Counted from the first letter of the stretch, positions 27,775 through 37,206 are shown. The stretch is DNA of 64,000 nt from Ochrobactrum sp. Q0168 (GCF_016427605.1 NZ_JAELXQ010000001.1:560860-624859); one strand, 5' to 3'. Notes: generated by a model from the letters alone, not told the origin. Program-made: numbers and translations.

Positions 27775-28566
27775 TTAGAACGAACCCTTGGTCGTCATAT
27801 CGCTAGCAAGAGCGACTGCGTTCCGGCGATCTGCTTCACCGACAATCGAGAAAGCCTGTTCCTGCATTTCGCGGATCCAGGTGCAATCCTCGGCAGCGCA
27901 ACGCTCTGAGGCAGCCGTCATGAAAGCCAGCCCGCGCACGGTCTTGCCAGCCTGAAACAGCATGTTTCCGAGCATGGCCTGCGCGCTGGCATTGCCCTTG
28001 TTCGCAGCCAGCTGGAACCAGCGCGCGGCCTGAACCGAATTGCGCTCTCCGCCCTCACCGGACAGGAGCATCTTGCCAAGCTCAAACTGTGCAGCGGAAT
28101 CACCGAAGTTCGACGCGGCCTGCACATAAAGATCGCGGGCGACACTCAGATCGGCGCGCACCGGCGTACCCGGGATGCCGCGCTTCACATATCCAGCGAG
28201 CGCGACAAGCGCATCAGCCACATAGGAATCATTCTCGGAACCGGGTTCGGAACCTTCACGCACGATCTTCTCAAAAATCTTGTAGGCTTCGTAGTCATTT
28301 TCGGCCACGCCGTCGCCATCGGCATACATGCGGGCCAGTTTCCACTTCGCGCCCTGATGCCCGCGCTCGGCGGCATAACGCAGTGCCTTGATGGCTTCGT
28401 CCTTGTGACCGTTCTTATAGGCGGAGAAGCCGAACTTGAAGAGTTCAAACGGGCTGCGCGACTTTTCGGAATCGTCGTTCAGATCAAAAGCAAAGGCACT
28501 GTTGCAGGCAATGGCCAAACCGAAAGCCATGGCAATAACAGGATATGAAAAACTGCGACTACGCAT
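27775..28566 (-). CDS. exoR: ExoR-type periplasmic regulator with Sel1 repeats
   Basis: A 263-residue secreted protein. The signal peptide (about residues 1-26) ends in SAFAFD, and the mature part is a chain of Sel1-like repeats (YAAERGHQGAKWKLARMYADGDGVAEN; WFQLAANKGNASAQAMLGNML). The segment SPFELFKFGFSAYKNGHKDEAI is typical of rhizobial ExoR. ExoR binds the periplasmic part of the sensor kinase ExoS/ChvG (BvrS in Brucella) and holds it off until acid or other signals degrade it. It therefore governs envelope, polysaccharide and host-interaction genes. Start at ATG 28566; a GTG just before is possible. It has a long 5' region of its own. Confidence 0.88.
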   Translation of the reverse strand: MRSRSFSYPVIAMAFGLAIACNSAFAFDLNDDSEKSRSPFELFKFGFSAYKNGHKDEAIKALRYAAERGHQGAKWKLARMYADGDGVAENDYEAYKIFEKIVREGSEPGSENDSYVADALVALAGYVKRGIPGTPVRADLSVARDLYVQAASNFGDSAAQFELGKMLLSGEGGERNSVQAARWFQLAANKGNASAQAMLGNMLFQAGKTVRGLAFMTAASERCAAEDCTWIREMQEQAFSIVGEADRRNAVALASDMTTKGSF

Positions 28567-29049
28567 CACAACGCCGGTCTTTCACAATAGTTGGCACAAA
28601 TCGTGGAGAAAGAATTCATTGAGGGCAGAATAGCCAAGCTTTTCGTCAAGACTGCGACCCGATCTTGGCCGAAAAAAGCCTTGCCATCATTGGAAGGAAT
28701 CGGAGCGGCATCGGCACGGTTTCCCCTGCCTGCAATCGGTGTGCTCTGCAACAACGCGCTCTTGCTCATTCCTGCCTAATCCTACGGGAGCCTTCGCTCC
28801 TATTTGTTTGACGGCTTCTGCCTTTCCTTGACGGATGATGTCCCTTTGTGGCGGGAAATAGGCAAAAATGACCGTAGTTCTTTGTAGCCTAAAGTAACGG
28901 TAAAGACTGTTGCCGTTTGACAACAAGCTCACTGTTGTTGCTCATCGAAACGCACTCCCCATCGAACAAAGCGGTGGCGATTGTTTCCGTCTGGCGGACG
29001 CATAGAATAGAACAGCTATGACACAACCGATTGGAACCAGCCGGATCAC
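28567..29049. other. Intergenic region between exoR and the nuclease gene
   Basis: This 483-bp divergent gap must hold the promoters of exoR and the nuclease gene. I see a small GGAG-CCTTCG-CTCC hairpin near 28785 and no convincing ORF, RNA gene or repeat. Confidence 0.5.
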
Positions 29050-29727
29050 ATGCGCAATTACCGACGCCCCTATAGGCGCCCGCAGAGGCGATTTACCTCC
29101 GGCACTCGCCGAAGCGGAATAGGAGGATTTCGCAGCATCATACTGACTTTATTGTTCTTTTCCGCGATTATCGTTGGTATTTCATACCTGCCGGATGAAA
29201 AGCGTCCGACCGAAACGCGCGACGGCCCCGTCTATGTGATAGATGGGGATACGGTGATCATAAACAAGGTGCATATTCGCCTGAAGGGTATTGATGCGCC
29301 GGAGATGGCGCAGACCTGCGAGCGAAACGGTATTCATTACGATTGCGGCACGGAGGCTCGCAATTTCTTGCGGGCAAGAATCGGAAGGACGCCGATTCGG
29401 TGCGAGACCGAAGGCTTCGACCGCTATGGCCGCGATCTGGCGCGTTGTTACCTCGGCGAAACCGATCTGAATAGCTGGATGGTCCAACAGGGTTGGGCGA
29501 TTGCCTATGGCGATTATGAGCGCGAGGAAGCGGACGCCCGCCGCAACAGCCGTGGCATGTGGGCAGGGCGTTTCGAAAAACCCTCTTCATGGCGGAAGGA
29601 AAATCCGCGCGAGGATGAGGATGCGCAGACGGGGAGTGAGACCTCATCGCTTGACCGTAATAGTATCGGCGCTTTTGTTCACTATATTAAGGAGCGTATC
29701 GCCACCTTCATCGACCGTTTCCAATGA
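29050..29727 (+). CDS. Membrane-anchored thermonuclease (SNase-like) protein
   Basis: A 225-residue protein with a very basic N-terminus (RRPYRRPQRRF) and one membrane span (about residues 29-48, IILTLLFFSAIIVGISYL). A staphylococcal-nuclease-like domain follows. Catalytic features are visible: VIDGDTVIINKVHIRLKGIDAPE carries the Asp pair and first Arg, and CETEGFDRYGRDLARC carries the later Arg. The domain should face the periplasm. Its stop overlaps the next gene, a uracil-DNA glycosylase, by 4 nt. Substrate and role are unknown. Confidence 0.9.
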   Translation: MRNYRRPYRRPQRRFTSGTRRSGIGGFRSIILTLLFFSAIIVGISYLPDEKRPTETRDGPVYVIDGDTVIINKVHIRLKGIDAPEMAQTCERNGIHYDCGTEARNFLRARIGRTPIRCETEGFDRYGRDLARCYLGETDLNSWMVQQGWAIAYGDYEREEADARRNSRGMWAGRFEKPSSWRKENPREDEDAQTGSETSSLDRNSIGAFVHYIKERIATFIDRFQ

Positions 29728-30389
29728 CGACATCCCGAAATCCGGAGCGAAGCTTCGTGGAAGACCTGAACGCGCTCGGCCAATCGATCAAAGCCTGCCG
29801 CATCTGCCGCGATGAGCCGCTGTTTCAGCCACCGCTGCCGCATGAGCCCAATCCTGTCTGCATTGTCTCCAATACTGCGCGTGTTGCCATATGCGGACAG
29901 GCGCCGGGTATCCGCGTGCATAATACGTCCCTGCCCTTTAACGATCCTTCCGGCGACCGCCTGCGACAATGGCTTGGAACGACCCGCGAGGAGTTTTACG
30001 ATCCTGCCCGGTTTGCCATCGTTCCCATGGGCTTCTGCTTTCCCGGCTATGACAAGCATGGCGGCGACCTGCCCCCGCGCCGCGAATGTCGTATGACATG
30101 GCATGACCGGGTCTTTGCTTCCATGCCGCAATTGGAGTTCGTTCTCGTGGTGGGGCAATATGCGCTGACCTACCACCTGCCCGACTATCGCGGACGCAAT
30201 CTGACCGAAACGGTGAAGAACTGGCGGCACTTCATTGAAACGCCCAACAAGGCAGGACGGATCGTGCTTCCGCTGCCTCATCCTTCCTGGCGAAACAGCG
30301 GCTGGCTGAAACGCAATCCATGGTTCGATCAAGAGGTTGTGCCTATTGTTCAGGCAAAAATCCGAAGCCTCATCAACGACGATAAATAA
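29724..30389 (+). CDS. Uracil-DNA glycosylase family protein
   Basis: A 221-residue protein of the UDG superfamily. Motif A reads ICGQAPGIRVHN (about residues 53-64) and motif B is LPHPSWRN. An N-terminal pair of cysteines (ACRICRDEP) recalls the Fe-S type glycosylases, but the usual four-cysteine pattern is not complete. It probably excises a damaged or deaminated base, though substrate cannot be told. Start codon overlaps the thermonuclease stop (ATGA), so the two are co-translated. Confidence 0.85.
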   Translation: MTTSRNPERSFVEDLNALGQSIKACRICRDEPLFQPPLPHEPNPVCIVSNTARVAICGQAPGIRVHNTSLPFNDPSGDRLRQWLGTTREEFYDPARFAIVPMGFCFPGYDKHGGDLPPRRECRMTWHDRVFASMPQLEFVLVVGQYALTYHLPDYRGRNLTETVKNWRHFIETPNKAGRIVLPLPHPSWRNSGWLKRNPWFDQEVVPIVQAKIRSLINDDK

Positions 30390-30517
30390 ATTTTACTGGA
30401 TCGGTTCTCATAAGAATATTTTTCCTGTAACTTCTGCCGATAGCACATCATAAGGTATGACGTTTCGCACACTCGTAAAGTTCGGGAAACGATTTCTAAA
30501 ACCGGGAACGGAAACGC

Positions 30518-30997
30518 ATGGACAGGCTCGACAGAAAAATACTGCGCTTATTGCAGGAAGACGCAACATTGGCAGTGGCAGACGTTGCCAAGAAGGTTGG
30601 CCTTTCCACAACGCCTTGCTGGCGTCGTATCCAGAAGCTTGAAGAAGACGGTGTCATCAAGCGCCGTGTGGCGATCCTCGACCCGATCCGCGTCAATGCG
30701 CGTGTGACGGTCTTCGTATCGGTGCGCACCAGCTCGCACAGTCATGAATGGTTGAAGCGCTTCTCGGAAGTGGTGCAGGAATTCCCAGAGGTTATCGAAT
30801 TCTACCGCATGAGCGGTGATGTCGATTATCTTCTGCGCGTCGCAGTGCCGGATATTGCGGCCTATGACGCCTTCTACAAGCGACTGATCAGCAAGATCGA
30901 AATTCGCGACGTGTCGTCATCCTTTGCGAGGGAGCAGATCAAGTACACGACTGAACTGCCACTCGACTACATGGTGCTGGACAAGGAAAATAATTGA
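30518..30997 (+). CDS. Lrp/AsnC-family transcriptional regulator
   Basis: A 159-residue regulator. The N-terminal helix-turn-helix (LDRKILRLLQEDATLAVADVAKKVGLSTTPCWRRIQKLEEDGVI) is followed by the C-terminal RAM ligand-binding domain (GDVDYLLRVAVPDIAAYDAFY). Members sense amino acids and act as octamers. Effector and targets cannot be read from context, since neighbours are DNA repair and cobT. It ends in a strong terminator shared with convergent cobT. Confidence 0.94.
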   Translation: MDRLDRKILRLLQEDATLAVADVAKKVGLSTTPCWRRIQKLEEDGVIKRRVAILDPIRVNARVTVFVSVRTSSHSHEWLKRFSEVVQEFPEVIEFYRMSGDVDYLLRVAVPDIAAYDAFYKRLISKIEIRDVSSSFAREQIKYTTELPLDYMVLDKENN

Positions 30998-31016
30998 CCT
31001 CCCAGACTTTGAAATG

Positions 31017-31046
31017 AAAAAGCCCGCCAATCGGCGGGCTTTTTTT
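31017..31046. terminator. Bidirectional terminator between lrp-type gene and cobT
   Basis: AGCCCGCC / GGCGGGCT stem, loop AATC, A-run before and TTTTTT after, so it can stop transcription from both convergent genes. Confidence 0.93.
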
Positions 31047-31060
31047 GTGCGGGCGGCTAG

Positions 31061-32083
31061 TCAGTGCTTTACGGAAGCCACACCCGCCTGCTCGAAAGTG
31101 GCCATACCGCTGTGGCATTGTGCAGCCGCCTTGACGATGCTGGCTGCAAGAGCAGCGCCCGTTCCTTCACCCAAACGCATGCCGAGGTCGAGAAGTGGCT
31201 CCTTGCCAAGCTTTGCCAACAGCAGGCGATGGCCCGGTTCAGCCGACACGTGGCCGAACAGGCAATGATCGATCGCTTCCGGGTTTGCCGCATAAAGTAT
31301 CGCAGCAGCCGACGACGCCACGAAACCGTCGATGATCACCGGGATTTTTTCCATGCGGGCGGCGAGAATGGCGCCTGCCATGGCTGCAATTTCCCGTCCG
31401 CCGAGGCGGCGCAGCACTTCGAGCGGGTCTTTCAGATGCGCCTGATGCAAGGCAACCGCCTGACGAACGGCTGCAAGCTTGCGCTGCAACAGATCGCCCG
31501 TAGAACCTGTGCCCGGACCCACCCAGTCTTCCGCTGTGCCACCGAACAGAGCGAGCGCGATAGCCGCAGCAATAGTCGTGTTGCCGATGCCCATTTCACC
31601 GATGCAGAGAAGATCGGTGCCGCCGGCAATCGCTTCCATGCCAAAAGCCATGGTCGCCGCACAGGTGCGCTCATCCATGGCCGGTTCTTCGGTAATGTCT
31701 GCCGTCGGATGCTCCAGCGCCAGATCGAAAACCTTCAGTCCAAGATCATTGGCGATGCAGATCTGGTTGATCGCAGCACCGCCCGCCGCAAAGTTCTCAA
31801 CCATCTGCGCCGTGACGCTGGACGGAAACGGCGTGATGTTCTTGGCCGTGACGCCGTGATTGCCTGCAAAGACCGCGACCAGCGGGCGGTTGATTTGCGG
31901 CGTGCGCTTGCCGGTCCAGGCGGCAAGCCAAGCCGCGATGTCTTCAAGACGCCCCAGCGAACCGGCAGGCTTGGTCAGAGTTACCTCACGCTCACGCACT
32001 GCCCGTTCAGCACCTAGATCGGGACCGGGCAGATTGCGGATCAGTTCGCGAAAATCGTCAAAGGGAAGGCCGCTGGCGCTCAT
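31061..32083 (-). CDS. cobT: Nicotinate-nucleotide-dimethylbenzimidazole phosphoribosyltransferase
   Basis: A 340-residue enzyme that makes alpha-ribazole phosphate for the lower ligand of cobalamin. The N-terminal KPAGSLGRLEDIAAWLA, the GEMGIGNTTIAAA segment and the C-terminal DLGMRLGEGTGAALA with the catalytic Glu are all intact. It is divergent from cobS, which uses its product. In the 134-bp gap between them I found no cobalamin riboswitch. Confidence 0.96.
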   Translation of the reverse strand: MSASGLPFDDFRELIRNLPGPDLGAERAVREREVTLTKPAGSLGRLEDIAAWLAAWTGKRTPQINRPLVAVFAGNHGVTAKNITPFPSSVTAQMVENFAAGGAAINQICIANDLGLKVFDLALEHPTADITEEPAMDERTCAATMAFGMEAIAGGTDLLCIGEMGIGNTTIAAAIALALFGGTAEDWVGPGTGSTGDLLQRKLAAVRQAVALHQAHLKDPLEVLRRLGGREIAAMAGAILAARMEKIPVIIDGFVASSAAAILYAANPEAIDHCLFGHVSAEPGHRLLLAKLGKEPLLDLGMRLGEGTGAALAASIVKAAAQCHSGMATFEQAGVASVKH

Positions 32084-32217
32084 ATCGTTCAGTCCAATCG
32101 ATCATGGGAGATGCAAATCTGTTTGGCACGTCCTATAAGCACTCACAGAATTTTTCAAATCACCTCTTCGAGCCGATGGGCCTTGAGGCGAAATATCGCG
32201 AGCCCTAGAATAATCCT

Positions 32218-33030
32218 ATGGGCGATAAAGTGTTGCGGAGCAGTCATTTGCGGCGAAATGATTTCATAGGCGATACAATCCGGTCGCTCGGCTTTCTGAG
32301 CCGCCTTCCGCTTCCGCAAAGCTGGTTCGAAAACACGGACGATTCGCTATTGCGCAATGCGCGTGCATTCCCGATTGCCGGTGCTTTGCTGGGCCTGCTT
32401 GCAGGCATCGCGCTGATGGTCGCCAATTCGCTCCATCTGCCCGCCCTCGCCTGCGGATTTATTGCCGTTGGTGCGCTGGCAGCCATGACCGGCGCGCTGC
32501 ATGAAGACGGGCTTGGTGATACCGCCGATGGCTTCTTCGGTGGAGCAACGCCGGACCGTCGCCTCGATATCATGAAAGATTCCCGTATCGGAACCTTCGC
32601 CGCACTCACGCTTGTCGCCTGGGTCGGCATCAAGGCTTCGCTTCTGGCCGCAATTATGGAGCGCGCGGGCCCCGGCTATGCACTGCTCGCGCTAGCCGCC
32701 AGTGAAGCGGCAAGCCGTTCTGCCATGCTCGCCTTCTGGCATAGCCTGCCATCGGCCCGGCCCGGCGGACTTGCCGACAGCGTTGGTGCGCCGAGCTGGG
32801 AAACAGTGGTTTGCGGCGCGGCACTCGGTTTCGTTATCATGGCACTGGGGCTGCTACCGTCGGGCGGCGTCCTCTCTGTGATTAACGCGCTTGTTCTGGT
32901 GACGCTGCTGCTTGTCGGCTTCGCCCGGCTTTGCATGTCGAAAATCGGCGGCCAGACCGGCGACACTTTGGGCGCGGCGCAACAAATCGCTTCCCTTGCC
33001 GTGTTGATCGGGCTTGTCATGGCCCTGTAA
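32218..33030 (+). CDS. cobS: Adenosylcobinamide-GDP ribazoletransferase
   Basis: A polytopic inner membrane enzyme that joins adenosylcobinamide-GDP and alpha-ribazole to give cobalamin. The catalytic acidic motif [18 protein letters not shown] (about residues 95-112), followed by [11 protein letters not shown], is intact, and [12 protein letters not shown] is present near the C-terminus. About 270 residues. The exact start is unsure: ATG 32218 has no good Shine-Dalgarno, and homologues begin near the segment [15 protein letters not shown], so the true start may be 10-18 codons later. Adjacent to cobT. Confidence 0.94.
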   Translation: MGDKVLRSSHLRRNDFIGDTIRSLGFLSRLPLPQSWFENTDDSLLRNARAFPIAGALLGLLAGIALMVANSLHLPALACGFIAVGALAAMTGALHEDGLGDTADGFFGGATPDRRLDIMKDSRIGTFAALTLVAWVGIKASLLAAIMERAGPGYALLALAASEAASRSAMLAFWHSLPSARPGGLADSVGAPSWETVVCGAALGFVIMALGLLPSGGVLSVINALVLVTLLLVGFARLCMSKIGGQTGDTLGAAQQIASLAVLIGLVMAL

Positions 33031-33048
33031 TGCAACCACATTTCACTC

Positions 33049-33243
33049 ATGAACACGGCGACGATCAAATCCCCCTGCATATTGATATGCACGATGGACG
33101 CTGAAACCGGCTTTTGTCTCGGTTGTGCGCGCACGCTGGATGAAATCACGCGCTGGTCACGCATGACCGCCGAAGAGCAGATTACGGTATTGTCGCTCCT
33201 GCCCGACCGGCATGAAATTCTGATTGAAAAGAAAGTAGGCTGA
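33049..33243 (+). CDS. DUF1289 small cysteine-rich protein
   Basis: A 64-residue protein with the DUF1289 pattern: [10 protein letters not shown], then [12 protein letters not shown] and W, four cysteines likely to bind a metal. The family is small, widespread and unassigned. It starts 18 bp after cobS and its stop overlaps the start of the protease gene, so it is part of a cobS-DUF1289-protease transcript. Confidence 0.88.
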   Translation: MNTATIKSPCILICTMDAETGFCLGCARTLDEITRWSRMTAEEQITVLSLLPDRHEILIEKKVG

Positions 33244-33947
33244 TGGGGCGCTTTTTCTGGCTTGTTATTGCCGCCGTCGCAATCGTCGCTTTGTTGCTGA
33301 TGTCCAACAATGACAGCGGCACCACGATGGGGCTCGACAATGATGTCTTCGCCCGTGCAGCCTATCTGGGCATATGGGGCGTGGTGCTCGCCGCCGGTCT
33401 GCTCGGCTCCGGCATCAAGCTTTCGGATTTCGCGCGTAATATGGCCGTCTGGGCGGTAGTCATTCTCGGTCTCGTTGCGGGCTATCAGTATCGCTACGAC
33501 CTTCAGGATGCTGCAAGCCGCATTACCGCTGGCCTTATTCCCGGCAGCCCAATTTCTGGGAGAAACGCTGAAGGCGCTGTGACCGTCACACTCGCCAAAG
33601 CCGCCAACGGCCATTTCGAAGTGAATGGCCGCGTCAACGGCGCGCGCGTACATTTTCTGGTCGATACAGGCGCTTCTTCGGTCGTTCTGTCACAGGAAGA
33701 CGCCGAACGCGCTGGTCTCGATACAGCGTCGCTGAATTATAATGTGCCCGTGAGGACAGCCAATGGCACCGCTTCCGCCGCCAGTATTACCATCGCCAAC
33801 CTGCAGATCGGTGACATCGAGCGCCAGAATATTCGCGCCATGGTCACCAAGGAAGGCCTGATGACCGGCAGTCTGCTTGGCATGAATTTTCTGCAAACAC
33901 TGGGGGGCTTTACGGTACGCGGCGACCAGCTGATCCTGATTGATTAA
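33243..33947 (+). CDS. Membrane-bound retropepsin-like aspartic protease (TIGR02281 type)
   Basis: A 234-residue protein with two or three N-terminal hydrophobic segments (about residues 3-20, 33-55, 63-80). A single aspartic protease domain follows with the active-site motif FLVDTGASSVVLS (about residues 138-150). It must dimerise to be active, as in retropepsins. Substrate unknown. It overlaps DUF1289 by one base, and its stop overlaps the convergent dusA stop region by 4 nt. Confidence 0.9.
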   Translation: MGRFFWLVIAAVAIVALLLMSNNDSGTTMGLDNDVFARAAYLGIWGVVLAAGLLGSGIKLSDFARNMAVWAVVILGLVAGYQYRYDLQDAASRITAGLIPGSPISGRNAEGAVTVTLAKAANGHFEVNGRVNGARVHFLVDTGASSVVLSQEDAERAGLDTASLNYNVPVRTANGTASAASITIANLQIGDIERQNIRAMVTKEGLMTGSLLGMNFLQTLGGFTVRGDQLILID

Positions 33948-34957
33948 GCCGCTTCGGCGCTGGCTTCTGTTACAGTGGCATAGGCTTCACGCAGCACGTC
34001 GCTGGTAGCACCCGGCTTGGTTGCGTCGGTGGATAGCATCTGACGCCAGCGGCGCGCGCCCGGCAGACCGCTGAACAGACCAACCATATGGCGGCTCACA
34101 TGTGAAAGCCTGCCGCCCGATGCAATATGCCGGTCGGTATATTCGCACATCGCCTCGATAATATCCGCCATATCAATCGCGACGGGTTCATCGCCAAACA
34201 GGCGAGCATCCACTTCCGCCAGCAAAGCCGGATTGTGATAGGCGGCGCGCCCGAGCATCACCCCATCCATCTGTTCCAGATGGCTTTTCGCTTCATCCAG
34301 CGCGGTAATACCGCCATTGATCCCGATGAAAACATCGCCAAGACGCTGCTTCAGCCGATAGACACGGTCGTAATCGAGCGGCGGGATTTCGCGGTTTTCC
34401 TTCGGCGACAATCCTTTCAGCCATGCCTTGCGTGCATGCACCCACAGGGCGTCTGCTCCGGCGGCAAGCGCCAGATCAGCGAGCGCATCCAGCGCCACTT
34501 CCGGGTCCTGATCGTCGACGCCGATACGGCACTTGACCGTGACTGGCACAGAAACAGCTGCCTTCATCGCCTCGACACAGCGCGCCACGATTTCGGGCGT
34601 CTGCATCAGGCAGGCACCAAATGTACCCGACTGGACGCGATCCGATGGGCAGCCGACATTGAGGTCGATCTCATCATAACCAAAGCCAATCCCGATTTTC
34701 GCCGCTTCCGCAAGCTTGGCTGGATCGGAACCGCCAAGCTGCAAGGCAATCGGATGTTCCGCAGCATGAAATCCGAGCAAACGGTCGCGCGGTCCATGGA
34801 TCGCAGCATCCGCCACAACCATTTCCGTGTAAAGCAAAGCACGCTTTGAAAAGAGCCTGTGAAGATACCGGCAATGTCTATCTGACCAATCGATCATCGG
34901 CGCAACGGCGAAGCGATAGTCCGGATAGTTGCGATTTTTCGATGTTACATCAGTCAT
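33944..34957 (-). CDS. dusA: tRNA-dihydrouridine(20/20a) synthase
   Basis: A 337-residue FMN enzyme that reduces uridine in the tRNA D-loop. The N-terminal FAVAPMIDWSDRHCRYLHRL, LNVGCPSDRVQSGTFGACLM with the catalytic Cys, and VKCRIGVDD are DusA signatures. Length is normal. It is transcribed convergently with the protease gene. The 298-bp gap upstream to the HAD gene holds nothing I recognise. Confidence 0.96.
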   Translation of the reverse strand: MTDVTSKNRNYPDYRFAVAPMIDWSDRHCRYLHRLFSKRALLYTEMVVADAAIHGPRDRLLGFHAAEHPIALQLGGSDPAKLAEAAKIGIGFGYDEIDLNVGCPSDRVQSGTFGACLMQTPEIVARCVEAMKAAVSVPVTVKCRIGVDDQDPEVALDALADLALAAGADALWVHARKAWLKGLSPKENREIPPLDYDRVYRLKQRLGDVFIGINGGITALDEAKSHLEQMDGVMLGRAAYHNPALLAEVDARLFGDEPVAIDMADIIEAMCEYTDRHIASGGRLSHVSRHMVGLFSGLPGARRWRQMLSTDATKPGATSDVLREAYATVTEASAEAA

Positions 34958-35255
34958 TTAGACATAAATCCTGAGAAAGAGATTCAACGGGTATTTTCAG
35001 ATCATGAGATCCGAGTGTTGGCAATCTGGCATTAGAATGGCGCAAAAAGCCACACTTGCGCGAAATGTTCAAGTTTTGCGGTCTGGGCTTCTCTAAGCTT
35101 CAATATAGGAGTTCGTCTCTATATTTCATTGGTTTCAGCACCGAGCAGCGCCTTTACAGGCGAACAGACTGTGACTTTGGTCGCATTTGCGCATTATGAT
35201 TACATCCCGAACCATCCCCTCCGATTCTTTTCTCATTCATTCAAGGAAATCCGGC

Positions 35256-35936
35256 GTGACCTCCCTTTCCCCCTTCGGCAAATCCTTCGATGCCTTCCTG
35301 TTCGACATGGACGGCACGATCCTCAGCTCCATTGCGGCGACCGAGCGTGTCTGGGGAGAATGGGCCAAGCGTCACGGGATCGATCCGGTTACATTTTTGC
35401 CGACAATTCACGGCGTGCGCGCGGTCGATACGGTTCGTCGCCTCGATATTGGCCTCGACCCTGATCAGGAAGCGGCCATCCTGCTGGAAGCTGAGATGGC
35501 CGATCTGGACGGTATCGTTCCAATCGATGGCGTCTGCGATTTTCTGAAGGCCCTACCGGAAGATCGCTGGGCGATTGTAACATCCGCACCGCTCGAACTG
35601 GCCCGCCGCCGCATCAAGGCGGCTGGATTGCCCCTGCCGAAGACCATTGTTTCGGCGGAAGATGTTGAACGCGGCAAGCCGAGCCCGGAATGCTTCCAGC
35701 TTGGCGCGAAGAAACTCGGCTTTGATGCGCATCGCTGTCTGGTATTCGAAGATGCGCCGGCGGGCATCGTCGCCGGAGAATCGGCTGGTGCTTGCGTGGT
35801 TGTCGTCACGGCAACGCACCCACATTCGCCGGAAACCTCGCATCGAAGCATCAACAGCTATCGCGAGCTGGCGCTGAGCGTGACCGACGACGGCAAACTA
35901 AGCCTTACCGTCGGTGAGACTATTTCGGTCGGGTAA
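35256..35936 (+). CDS. HAD-superfamily phosphatase
   Basis: A 226-residue HAD hydrolase of the beta-phosphoglucomutase/sugar-phosphatase type. Motif I is FLFDMDGTI, motif II IVTSAPLELARR, motif III the Lys in VERGKPSPE, and motif IV VFEDAPAGI. The small helical cap lies between motifs I and II. Substrate unknown. The frame is open from 35187, but GTG 35256 has AAGGA eight bases upstream and gives a normal N-terminus. It is a single gene, followed by a Bru-RS-like repeat and convergent phnM. Confidence 0.9.
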   Translation: MTSLSPFGKSFDAFLFDMDGTILSSIAATERVWGEWAKRHGIDPVTFLPTIHGVRAVDTVRRLDIGLDPDQEAAILLEAEMADLDGIVPIDGVCDFLKALPEDRWAIVTSAPLELARRRIKAAGLPLPKTIVSAEDVERGKPSPECFQLGAKKLGFDAHRCLVFEDAPAGIVAGESAGACVVVVTATHPHSPETSHRSINSYRELALSVTDDGKLSLTVGETISVG

Positions 35937-35950
35937 GCGCGACGAAATTC

Positions 35951-36061
35951 TGGTTCTGACGAGCCGAAAATGGTGGAGTTCGAGAACCGGAGCGGAGTGT
36001 ACTTAAAGTACATGAGCACCGGAAGCGCAGAACAACGCCATTTTCGGCTCGTCAGAGCCGG
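35951..36061. repeat. Bru-RS-like palindromic repeat, full copy
   Basis: A 111-bp imperfect palindrome with outer arms GGTTCTGACGAGCCGAAAAT and ATTTTCGGCTCGTCAGAGCC, and an inner GTACTTAAAGTAC palindrome. In structure it resembles the Bru-RS elements of Brucella, known hot spots for IS711 insertion. No insertion is present here. A second, inverted partial copy is at 48624-48695. Confidence 0.75.
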
Positions 36062-36063
36062 AT

Positions 36064-37203
36064 TTAAATGACCCGCCGCCCCTCGCGCCAAACGGTCCTG
36101 ATAATCGGTACATGGTCGGCCACCTGTACGCGCACCAGATCGGCGCGCTTGCCTGCGGCAATTTCGCCGCGATCGTCAAAGCCCACAGCCTGCGCGGGGT
36201 TCTTCGAAACCAGAAGAACAGCTTGCGGCAGGGATATGCCGTCCAGCACATCGGCCAGAAAGAATGCCGACTGCATCATGCTCGCCGGGATATAGTCCGA
36301 CGAAATGATGTCGAGGTGCCCGGCTTCGACCAGCTCACGCGCCGAAACATTGCCCGAATGCGAGCCGCCGCGGACCACATTCGGCGCGCCCATCAGCACC
36401 GACATGCCAGATTCTTTTGAAGCTTTCGCCGCCGCGTGGGTGGTCGGGAACTCGGCAACGCGAATGCCCTGTTCGCGCGCTTCGGCAACGTGATCGAGCG
36501 TCGCGTCATCATGGCTTGCGAGGATCACGCCGCGTTCGTGGCACAAATCGGCAATCGCCTTGCGCGTCTTGGCGGAATATTGCTGCGACTGGCCGATGCG
36601 GCGCTCACAATAAATCCGGAATTCCTCTTCCGACAGCTTGTTCTTGCCCAGGAAGTAAGCCTTGTAGGCGTCCAGATTGGTGAACTGCCGCTGTCCCGGC
36701 GCATGATCCATCAGTGAAACCAGCTTCACCAGCGGATGGCTGCCGAAACGTTCAAAGGCCGGAAGACAATCGGGTGCGGAAACTTCGCAGCGCATATGCA
36801 GGAAATGGTCGGCACGCAGCCGGCCCGCCCTACGCCCTTCCGCTATTGCCGTGGAAAGCTTCAGCATATCATCAATGCCGGTCTGCGCATCATCGTCCAG
36901 ACCGATGCGCAAGGCATCGAAAACAGTGGTGATACCAGAAGCGGCGATTTGCGCATCATGCGCCTGCACGGCGGCAATCGGGTTCCAGCGCACTTTGGGA
37001 CGCGGCGCATAATGCCCTTCCAGATGGTCGGTATGCAGCTCGATCAGACCGGGCGTCAGGAAGTCGCCCTCCATATCATCGCCAATCGAGGACGAACCGC
37101 TGGCAATATCGGCAATTTGACCGTCAACGAGCTTGATCGAGCCTTCGATGACATCGTCCGCAAGAACGATACGCGCGTTGCGCAGGATAGTTTCACCGGT
37201 CAT
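36064..37203 (-). CDS. phnM: Alpha-D-ribose 1-methylphosphonate 5-triphosphate diphosphatase
   Basis: A 379-residue amidohydrolase-fold enzyme of the carbon-phosphorus lyase pathway. It removes pyrophosphate from the triphosphate intermediate. The metal-binding ELHTDHLEGHYAPRP segment (about residues 56-70), ASHDDATLDHV and SSDYIPASM match PhnM. It is 3 bp after the DUF1045 gene on the same strand. The C-P lyase core (phnGHIJK) is not in the window, so this is a detached part of the pathway. Confidence 0.94.
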   Translation of the reverse strand: MTGETILRNARIVLADDVIEGSIKLVDGQIADIASGSSSIGDDMEGDFLTPGLIELHTDHLEGHYAPRPKVRWNPIAAVQAHDAQIAASGITTVFDALRIGLDDDAQTGIDDMLKLSTAIAEGRRAGRLRADHFLHMRCEVSAPDCLPAFERFGSHPLVKLVSLMDHAPGQRQFTNLDAYKAYFLGKNKLSEEEFRIYCERRIGQSQQYSAKTRKAIADLCHERGVILASHDDATLDHVAEAREQGIRVAEFPTTHAAAKASKESGMSVLMGAPNVVRGGSHSGNVSARELVEAGHLDIISSDYIPASMMQSAFFLADVLDGISLPQAVLLVSKNPAQAVGFDDRGEIAAGKRADLVRVQVADHVPIIRTVWREGRRVI

Positions 37204-37206
37204 CGC

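Noticed and set aside
31021-31040. Possible attachment site or repeat near the GC-rich hairpin
   Set aside because: It is a plain intrinsic terminator between convergent genes, with A- and T-runs.
32084-32217. Possible cobalamin riboswitch between cobT and cobS
   Set aside because: No B12-box-like conserved core or matching stems in the 134-bp gap.
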